DNA from: Dysidea avara
Lineage: Eukaryota; Porifera; Demospongiae; Dictyoceratida; Dysideidae
DNA: 64,000 nt
NCBI RefSeq assembly: GCF_963678975.1
Contig: NC_089285.1
Coordinates: 9,472,694-9,536,693, forward strand
Reading direction: 5' to 3'
A model generated the notes under the pieces. That model did no database searches. It was given only the letters and a program-made list of their open reading frames with translations, and had not been told where the DNA came from. The position numbers and the translations under genes were made by a program. Shown here in pieces: positions 56,449-64,000 of this stretch (the first letter of the stretch is position 1; each line of letters begins with the position of its first letter).

Positions 56449-56825
56449 TCAGTTCAAAGCTGCTGTGCGAGGTCTGTGTATAATAATTATTCTTCATATG
56501 CAAGTGTCACAAATATGTTACAAACGTTGAATTGGCCACCTCTGGCTCACTACGGACACCAGCTCAATGTGATCACAATGTTTAAGATCATGCACCAATT
56601 AATAGATGCACTGACTGATACCATACTAATATACCTGCCCCAATCAACTACTGTTTATGAGGTCACTCAATCAGGCTGCTATACAACCAAACACAAGAAC
56701 AGACTCGTATCTTAACTCATCTTTCCATCAAGTGTAAAGATCTGGAACAATCTACCCAATGACCTCATCACCTGTTCAAGTTTAAAGCATGCAAAGCTAA
56801 ATGAAAATCAATTAATCACATAATT
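56449..56825 (+). pseudogene. LINE (non-LTR retrotransposon) 3' fragment
   Basis: YNNYSSYASVTNMLQTLNWP, LAHYGHQLNVITMFKIMHQL and, after a frame change, FPSSVKIWNNLPNDL are the conserved C-terminal residues of LINE ORF2 downstream of the reverse transcriptase (the ...SSVT.ML..L.WP.L..RR...L.M.YKI... and W N.LP motifs). Stops and a shift make it dead. The rest of the element is absent (5' truncation). Confidence 0.7.
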
Positions 56826-57157
56826 TTTTGTTGATTCATATATCTGTGCTTGTACATTCTCTTTGTAAGAGATTTTGCACGCATAAACAATAATGATGTA
56901 GCACTTGGTGAGGGTGTTTGGTGGGATTTGGGGCTCCGTAGGTCTTATAATAGAGTTATAGTTAACTGCAGTGTGACCATTAAAGACATGTATGCCTATA
57001 ACTACAGGTATAAGATGTGATTGTGGTTACAGTTATCAATAACTGCCATGACAAACTTTGGGAAGTGTATAGATTCCCTATAATGTTGCAGCATAAACAG
57101 GAAATAGATCTTTGCTAATAGTTATGCCATTATAGGTACAACTACATAATCATATTC

Positions 57158-57406
57158 GTGACTGGCTCTGCGAAAACAGATCTTATAGCCTTTCCTTTCC
57201 AATTGTGTCAACTTGGCAATCCATAACTTAATTGCTAGGTATCTATTTGAGATTTGGTCTCATTGTAGCTCATGTTTACAACTATTTCTTGATGTAGTTT
57301 CAAGTACATAGATTATTTATGTCTAAGAGGTATATACGAAAAGACCAAACTTGCAAACTTGGGACTTTGAAAAGGCTATAATACCTGTTTTTACAGAGCC
57401 GGTCAC
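57158..57406. mobile_element. MITE with GTGACYGGCTCTG ends
   Basis: GTGACTGGCTCTGCGAAAAC at the left and the complement of TTTTTACAGAGCCGGTCAC at the right form inverted arms of about 36 bp ending in TATAGCCTTT. GTGACCGGATYTGC at about 62381 and 63904 are likely termini of the same family. Confidence 0.75.
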
Positions 57407-58092
57407 ATTTATAGAATGAAGTCATTTCTAGTCACTTCATTGCATATTTCACAACAACTATAAAATTTAATGGTCAAGAATATTTTGTGGCATACAGTAA
57501 GTTGTCATGTCTATTTACATAGACATGTGGCTTGATAGAATGTACAGTGACACCAGCTTATATAGCCACATAATTAGGTACATCAAGAGCCCAGTCCAAT
57601 TGTTCCAAGCCTCCTATCAGCCTGGCTGTATACTTTATTCAGCTGTGTTCACTAATAACATAAAGTGTACAGCATGTGCACCTATAATGTAGGATACAAC
57701 ACTCGTGGATATTTTTTCACGCATTTTAATACATATACCAAATACCACCTACTTACATGATATAACAATTAATAATATTTGTTGTTTTAATTTTATATTA
57801 AAACAGGGAGTCCACTCAATATACAAAATACTTTATGTACTACAACACAAATTTACACACAATAATGTACCAGCAACAAAACAATACACTTAATCAAAAT
57901 ACAAATACTTAAATGATGATGAAGTGGTAGCCCAGCACAACTTTTAAAGGTAAAATGTTCCAAAAACATTTAACTATGCTAATATAATGTCAATACTATG
58001 GCATTAGCTGCTTATCTGTAATATACTGTAATAGTACTCACGACTGTTCTATTAGAAAGGGACAAATGACCAAAAATACATTACACTTTTTG
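57407..58092. other. No convincing gene
   Basis: AT-rich stretch with short frames only. Confidence 0.4.
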
Positions 58093-58191
58093 GTAATGAT
58101 TTTACTGTGATTTAATATCATGCACTACTCCAACTTGTTTCAGTACTTTTTATCAATGTGCTATGGTCCCTACTCTAGTTGAAAATTCAAT
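58093..58191 (-). repeat. Right arm of the 12-kb-spaced inverted repeat
   Basis: TTTTACTGTGATTTAATATC through ATGTGCTATGGTCCCTACTC is the complement of 45886-45980. See that entry. Confidence 0.7.
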
Positions 58192-58235
58192 TCTTTATAG
58201 TATACTTAATTCTACAAGTAAACTACGTAGCTTAC

Positions 58236-58350
58236 CAGATTAGGAATGTTGGTTTTATTTTGGTCCATACCATCAACTATTAATGAAAGATACTCTGTTG
58301 GACTCTGTGTTGCAAGCTGACAATTAGTTGAATATCTTTGACGTTGCTCA
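58236..58350 (-). CDS. Exon of VDGMDQ-family gene
   Basis: Acceptor tgtcaatag and donor CTG|gtaagc enclose EQRQRYSTNCQLATQSPTEY and LSLIVDGMDQNKTNIPNL. The S-L-I-x-D-G-M-D-Q-x-K-T-x-x-P motif is typical of a repetitive, probably transposon-derived family in cnidarians and sponges. It joins in phase to the exon at 59918-60042, which supplies the preceding family segment. Confidence 0.6.
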
Positions 58351-59506
58351 CTATTGACAAAAGACAGGTAAAAATGTAAGTTGTATATTATCTGTAGCTG
58401 GTATAACTCAGTATAGTCATACAAGTGCTCTCAACAGCACGTACCACATTTACTTGGCTAAATGACATGATGTTTATCACCTTAGTTCCACATATCTACT
58501 GTATGTGGTGAGTATTCGAAATTGACCTCTACGTACATGATGGCAAAAACTAAAATCAGGTATGGCACTGCTTAAGTGTAGCAACAATTATTAAAGGAGC
58601 ATAATTTAAGCAAGTCAATCTGGTATTAAAGGCATGGATGTGGAAAAATCATACAGACCAATTATATAGTATATACATCATGGATTTACTGGTACAGTTT
58701 ACACCATTGCAACTCAAAAAAATATTATGTACCACAAAACATCTTGCACAAGCAAATATACTGCATGTGTTTAGGGCCTCAGTAAACAACGAGATCTTTA
58801 TGTACGTATACTGCATATATACTTGGAACGGTTGTACAAACTGGTTTATGAAGCCATGACATCACATTTACGGGAATATGTTTAGACCACTATAGTAAAA
58901 GCGAAATACACGTAGTAGCGTACAGTAGGAACCTGTTAACAGTTGGTTAAAAAGAAAGGCGTGGCACTTTAGCATGATTGTGTTCTAGAGAGTTGATAGT
59001 TTATTCCACTATGATATGGTTGTTACAATCATGTGGTCTTCCTGTTATGAAGAGGAGTAACGGAATATGAAATAACGGAACAACAGAATAAGTACAACAA
59101 AAACAATCTATTATCATTTATACATTTCTAAGATTGTAATCGTGATGGGAGAACAACACTGGAGCAATCCTTAGGGTGATCTTTAAATAGGAAGCACCAA
59201 CTCTAGACAAGTGCACTTCACTACATAACTATAAGTTCTTTTTCTATACTTGTATTACATAATTTACAAGGCAGGCGTTAACTTTTCCTAAAACTCTGCA
59301 ATGAATCCAGTCAGTACAGAAAATACAAGTCATACACAGGGATGCTGTATCATGCTATCTCAAATCAATATACCTTGCGTTGTCAGTTAAAAAAGACCGG
59401 GTGGTTGGCGAAAAGGCACATCTTGAGATGATACGACATCAGAAATTGCATGTAATCCCGTACCATAGCCTTACCTATTGTCAAGTTACTGTATGTTTGG
59501 CTGGAG
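58351..59506. other. Intron or intergenic, nothing recognised
   Basis: AT-rich; no motif-bearing frame on either strand. Confidence 0.4.
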
Positions 59507-59556
59507 ATCAGTCAGTCGGTCAGTCAGTCAGTCAGTCAGTCAGTCAGTCAGTCAGT

Positions 59557-59620
<64 letters not shown>

Positions 59621-59622
59621 CA
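59507..59622 (+). repeat. Compound tetranucleotide microsatellite
   Basis: (GTCA)n switches to (GGCA)n near 59556, with open frames in all phases that are artefacts. A four-copy GGCA run also occurs at about 54500. Confidence 0.95.
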
Positions 59623-59917
59623 AACAATTATTAGAATATTCAGTTAAACAGAAAATTTCAAAAAATTGTTGGAATTTGTTTAAATATATATTTGGGCTTG
59701 GTTATACTAGTACTGTACCTAGCCAATACTGCCAAGCTGCCTTGAAGAAAGAATGAAGTTGGCTTTCTGGGTGAATTCTTAGCCATAATCCCTATCATAC
59801 ATTACTACCATACTGCACATACCACATAGTATGGCATATAGATACATTGTAAGTGTGTGCATACAGGAGATACAGTACAGGTATTATAAATATAATTAGA
59901 AAACTACAATGACTAAC

Positions 59918-60042
59918 TCTTGTAAGCGAATATGATCGTTTAAAAGTTCATTCAGAGCCTTCTTTTCCTGATCAGCACACTGAGGCTTGGACATCTCATA
60001 TTTTAATAATACGCACATATCACACTTTGTAAACCTACAATT
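59918..60042 (-). CDS. Upstream exon of VDGMDQ-family gene
   Basis: Acceptor tatttacag and donor CAAGA|gttagt enclose NCRFTKCDMCVLLKYEMSK and CADQEKKALNELLNDHIRLQ. The FTKCDxC segment followed by a charged helix precedes VDGMDQ in family members. Its last two bases pair with T of the next exon to give QDEQRQR. Earlier exons are not found. Confidence 0.55.
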
Positions 60043-60082
60043 CTGTAAATACAAACAATACTTAGATATTAATACATACATA

Positions 60083-60191
60083 CGTACACATTACATGTAT
60101 ATACACACATACGTATACATACATATATGTGCACACGTACATACACACACACACACACACACAAACATACACAAACACACACACATACGTA
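60083..60191 (+). repeat. (AC)n/(AT)n microsatellite
   Basis: ACATACGTA and (CA)n runs alternate over about 110 bp. Confidence 0.9.
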
Positions 60192-61041
60192 CAATGTAAC
60201 ACTCACATCTTAGTTCAAAGGAGCTTTAGCATAATTCTATCCACTATGTGGCAGTTGGAAATGGTACAAAATCTGTTGAAAATGATTTTTTGACTAAATA
60301 TGCGTCCCAATTGGTTCTGTTCCTTTCCAGCTATTCCGCTGTAAAAGCAAAGCCAACTCCTGTGCTCCAATCATCATCTAAAATGGTCAAGCTCAATAAT
60401 TTTATACTTTTGAGTTGTAGTACTATATAGTATATTAGTGTTTACATTGTTATTCTAAAAGTATCAGTAGTGGTAAACACCATTCAAGCTGAGCTTTGAC
60501 CGACTGCTAATTTCAAGCTTTACTTATGACTTCCGCTTTGATTGAGGATGAAGATTGGAGTACAGAATATATTATTAGAGTGCCACCCCATTGACAACCT
60601 TACAAAATCTATAATCACTGTATATGGCATCACATATTGTGTAATTCTGAAGCATGAACATGGTCTTCAGTAATTGAAGAGCTGTTTAAGACCCATAATA
60701 ATTCAGTAAAACTCAGTGGTAGATTGTGACCAATAATGGAGATGGCGACAAAAAGACAAAGTGATCTTTAGTCGCATGAAAGTTTAGGAATAATTGTCAA
60801 CGAGATGTTTTTGGTGACTGATTGACTCCTTTTTGGCATACATCGTTGGCATGAGTTTATATCATGTGTCACTAGACCCTTGTAGTCTGGAGACAAGACT
60901 AATAAGTGATTTAGACTAGTTTCCATATAACTACAAAATACCTGCAAAAGTTACTTGAGTCTTGGTGTGGCATATATTGCAGGGTATACTGTATGCCTTT
61001 TTGGTTGAGTCTTTCTGGCAGGACAATTTGTAACACCATAG
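60192..61041. other. No convincing gene
   Basis: Only short frames. CAGTAAAACTCAG at about 60706 resembles a MITE end, without a partner. Confidence 0.4.
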
Positions 61042-61251
61042 GAAATTGTCATCTATTCAACACACGAACAGGATGATGTCTACACTTGAGCCACAAGTCA
61101 ATGTAATGCACCTTATTGAAGGTGTACCTTTGCTGTCACATTTGTTTGCAGTCTTTGTCAAACATGCTTTGGATGAATACAAACATGAAGCGAACTTCCT
61201 CTTCCATGTATTGTATACTATCATCAAAGGCTACACCACAGACACTAGTTT
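61042..61251 (+). CDS. Possible internal exon of an unknown plus-strand gene
   Basis: Acceptor caccatag and donor AGTTT|gtaaga enclose STLEPQVNVMHLIEGVPLLS, HLFAVFVKHALDEYKHEANF and LFHVLYTIIKGYTTDTS. Hydrophobic and helical but with no known motif. Confidence 0.4.
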
Positions 61252-62001
61252 GTAAGAATCAATCTTTCTTTTATAACAACTCTGTATCGCTGTAAATACA
61301 GGTGGTAGGATTGAAACTACTTTTGCCTAGAACAGTTGGTACCTAGATAAAAAAATAGAATGGTAATTTCAGATATGATTAATTGTTTTATTTTGTCAGA
61401 GAAGTATAGTACATATGTGACTGCATACATCTGTAAAATTCTACATTCTCGTTTTAATTTTTGGTTGATGCTTGACTCATTTGTAGTTGTTACAGTTGCA
61501 GAATTGCCTTTTCTGTTCTTATCCATTTGTGACACTCTTAACTGATACACTCACTGTTTTTCAGCTATAAGCAGTTTGCCCTGTGGTATGACAATACATT
61601 GATTTGTTTTTATTTCGTGAATAATTAGCACTAAATGCATCACTGTTTATTCTAAATTTTTTGTACAGTGTACATCAAGGTTTGCCATTAATTATTTTAA
61701 TCATGCATATGTTTGCCAAATTTCATGGTACTTTAATTGAGTAATGCACATATTGCTCTATGTAAAAGCATCATCAAGCTAGATACACATTGAAAATACG
61801 TAACATTAAATTTAATGTTGTTTTTTCCTGTCAATTGGGTTCTTTCACACTATTGTGAGTCTTGATAATGTAGCATGATTCTGCTGATCTTATTGTGTAG
61901 CACTAAATCGTATGTTCAATTCCTTTCTAGTATATGCTATACAACCATGATGTTATTCGGCATGTATTATCCATTAGATCATCTTTCATAATCTTACCAA
62001 G
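61252..62001 (+). other. Probable intron
   Basis: AT-rich sequence between two candidate exons of the same strand; open frames inside are short and biased to hydrophobic residues by the T content. Confidence 0.35.
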
Positions 62002-62326
62002 GATGGTGTGCACAACAAAGCAAAGCTACTGAATTTGTCAAATTTCTCCTGGGAAGCAAATGATCTTAGTTTAAGATTTCAAGGATCACAAAGTCCCGAA
62101 GCATTTGTATCAATCTTTGAAGAAATTGATAGCCACGATAAAGCAACAGATTCTTCTATTAGAAGTGCTAACTCATCAACAGCAGATGGTGATCGAACTG
62201 AGCCACCACCAAACAAGAAAACCCGAGTACTAATGCCAGCTAACTATCCACCAGCAACGAGTACCGCATATGATGAAAAATTTGATGAAACGAAGATGGA
62301 TGATGAGATTGAATCACACTTTCAAG
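62002..62326 (+). CDS. Possible exon of the same unknown gene
   Basis: After atcttaccaag (ending 62001) the frame reads DGVHNKAKLLNLSNFSWEAN, then FQGSQSPEAFVSIFEEIDSH, PPPNKKTRVLMPANYPPATS and KMDDEIESHF, ending at donor CAAG|gttagc. Polar and acidic with a KKTR basic patch. Family unknown. Confidence 0.45.
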
Positions 62327-64000
62327 GTTAGCTACAGTACTTTTATGGACTGTATGTTCGGTATATGTACTAATTAATATGTGACCGGATCTGCCACACC
62401 CTGATGTAATGGTGCCTTTTTTCAAATTTATTCTTATTGAATATTTATAATCTATATACTTAGCCAAGTGTATGCTCTGGCCAAGTTTCAGCTTTGTATA
62501 TGTATGCCAACAACTTTTGGAGTTACAGCGCTACAAACTAGCAACACCAGAGGTCGCCACACTAGTGTATCAGGATATTTGACTCAGATGAGCATAAATA
62601 TTGCAATCCAGAAGGCCTGTTTTGCTGTATATACAGTAAAGGGAGACCTCAAGATACACAAGTGCTCTAAGAGAGACATTAATTTTCCAGCACTTCCAAC
62701 ATTTTTCCCATACAGCTTTGTAGCATGTTGAGCCTTACATTTGACCATGTATGCTTATCATTCAGGTTAATCACAAGAAATATAGTTATGTATACGCTTA
62801 ACAAGTAATATGTGCTTAATAGACATAAGTGCTTAACAACCAGACTCTATGGTATGCATAATTATTTGTAGTTTAGCCAGCCTATGACCTATGACACTTG
62901 TCTGGTTAAAAACAACATCACTTTTGGTCAAACCAGCTAGGTCAGTATTGCTGACCTGGGTGACTTTGGGAGGCTATAAAAGGTGAACATTGCATTTTTT
63001 TACTATTAATGTATTTATACACTCTATAAAATTTATACAACCCTCACTAGTGTTAGGTGATTAATTGATTAAATCGATAATCTAGATGTTTTCATTAATC
63101 TAGATTGTTTTGGATCAGTAATCTAGATATTAGTCACAAATCCATTTTACATCTTGTCAAGTAGCAAACATCAATTTTGGTGCAATAAGCAGGTGGAGCA
63201 TGACAATAGTGCAGATTAGTTTTAAATCCCATCTAGATTTGGTCTTGTGAAAGTGTCTTTGGTCATAGAAAGGGCTTAGTATACTAAGAATTTAAGCTTG
63301 TTGGCAAACAAAACAAGATAGAATGTACCCTAAGGGTCATTCCATACCAAATCAACAAAAAAAAATCTGGACCCCTTTCGATTTTCATGAAATTTGGCAC
63401 AAACGTGGACCCTATCAAGAAACTTTCTCACACCAAAATTTAGCTGATTTCATTGGTCTCCCTTTAAGTTATGACCACTCAAAGTTTCTGCTGAAAATTT
63501 TATTTTGCTTACACATCTTCAATAAAATGACCATAACTTTGCTTGTGATTGATGTAGAAATTTCTAGTTTAGATTTTTGAAATCGTTATTAAATTCTCTT
63601 TCAGATGATATATAATATTTTATAATTGCTCAAAGGAAAAGGTCAAACCACAAAAATGTAGTTTTTCCTTTGATCTTCATTTTCAAAAATATGTAATCTT
63701 TAATTATGTTTATTTTTGGTTTACATGTTGCTCTAATACCCATCATTCATCACTGTGAGTTTAAAGTTGGGACCAATAGTAGATCATGAGTTATAAGTGT
63801 TAATGTGTAGCCTTGTAATCACTGCTGTTTGTATGGTATTTTTACAGTGTAATTTCTAATACCAATTGCAAGTAGCCTTATATTGGTATGTTAAATATCA
63901 TTTGTGACCGGATTTGCGAAAAGGTACCTTTTCCACACATTTTACATACCAGCAAACAAAATGTCATAACTGATTAAAAAGTTATGAAGCTATAAAGTTC
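62327..64000. other. Mostly non-coding, repeat-like end of window
   Basis: Two GTGACCGGATYTGC termini (about 62381 and 63904) mark MITE fragments. An 87-codon plus frame at 62468-62731 (with TSNTRGRHTSVSGYL) might be an exon but has no clear borders. The 63330-63600 stretch (ATTCCATACCAAATCAAC...) looks like an interspersed repeat. Confidence 0.35.

Noticed and set aside
59380..59756. Ser/Gln and Ala/Gly/Arg repetitive frames
   Set aside because: Translation of the GTCA/GGCA microsatellite.
1..64000. tRNA or rRNA genes
   Set aside because: No cloverleaf with A/B box pairs or rRNA core sequence was recognised; the only tRNA-related match is the copia primer site.

Overview
The window is eukaryotic. 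The genes are split by short introns with GT/AG borders, the DNA is AT-rich, and transposable elements of many classes and long tandem arrays fill the space. The protein families (a C2H2 gene carrying an MHDLLEG motif, a gene carrying a VDGMDQ motif, a SAM-domain protein, Crinkler-like ATPases) and the small introns suggest an invertebrate animal, most likely a sponge or similar early-branching metazoan. The species is inferred, not shown.

Left flank (1-3888): a SAM-domain gene on the minus strand and a C2H2/MHDLLEG gene on the plus strand start 133 bp apart and share a promoter with two CACGTG boxes. The plus gene stops mid-exon at 3888 and resumes, in the correct codon, at 38872. Between the halves lies a 34,975-bp nested insertion. 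(1) A hAT-type MITE of about 430 bp (3889-38863) has TAGGGCTGAGCGATAC inverted ends and an 8-bp target duplication, GTAGAATG. (2) A Ty1/copia retrotransposon (4093-38631, 5-bp duplication TGAAC) sits in the MITE. (3) A piggyBac transposon (31773-36518, TTAA duplication) sits in the copia pol region. (4) A block of about 25 kb (about 4106-29277) lies inside the first 20 bp of the copia 5' LTR. Subtracting the inserts leaves a normal-sized copia element of about 4.6 kb.

The 25-kb block is the most unusual part. It is built from two tandem satellites, A (4 arrays) and B (2 arrays), both with an 11-bp module and a 22-bp higher-order period. Embedded in them are three kinds of gene. Gene X encodes a protein with an E-x-K nuclease-like motif and is present twice, the copies differing by one substitution and a poly-C length over 2.7 kb. 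Gene Y is a PD-(D/E)XK-like gene cut in two by an internal inversion of about 0.58 kb. The third is an intact Crinkler-like P-loop ATPase with a C-terminal nuclease-like segment. Near-identical LTRs and near-identical gene X copies point to very recent assembly. I read the block as a candidate satellite-flanked, nuclease-encoding mobile unit; a misassembly across satellites is the main alternative.

Right flank (38864-64000): the remaining exons of the interrupted gene, a truncated Ty3/gypsy gag-pol on the minus strand (39774-42837), a 34-bp palindromic minisatellite, many small MITEs and hairpins, a 54-bp minisatellite, a coiled-coil terminal exon, a LINE 3' fragment, two exons of a VDGMDQ-family gene on the minus strand, and two exons of an unidentified plus-strand gene near the right end.
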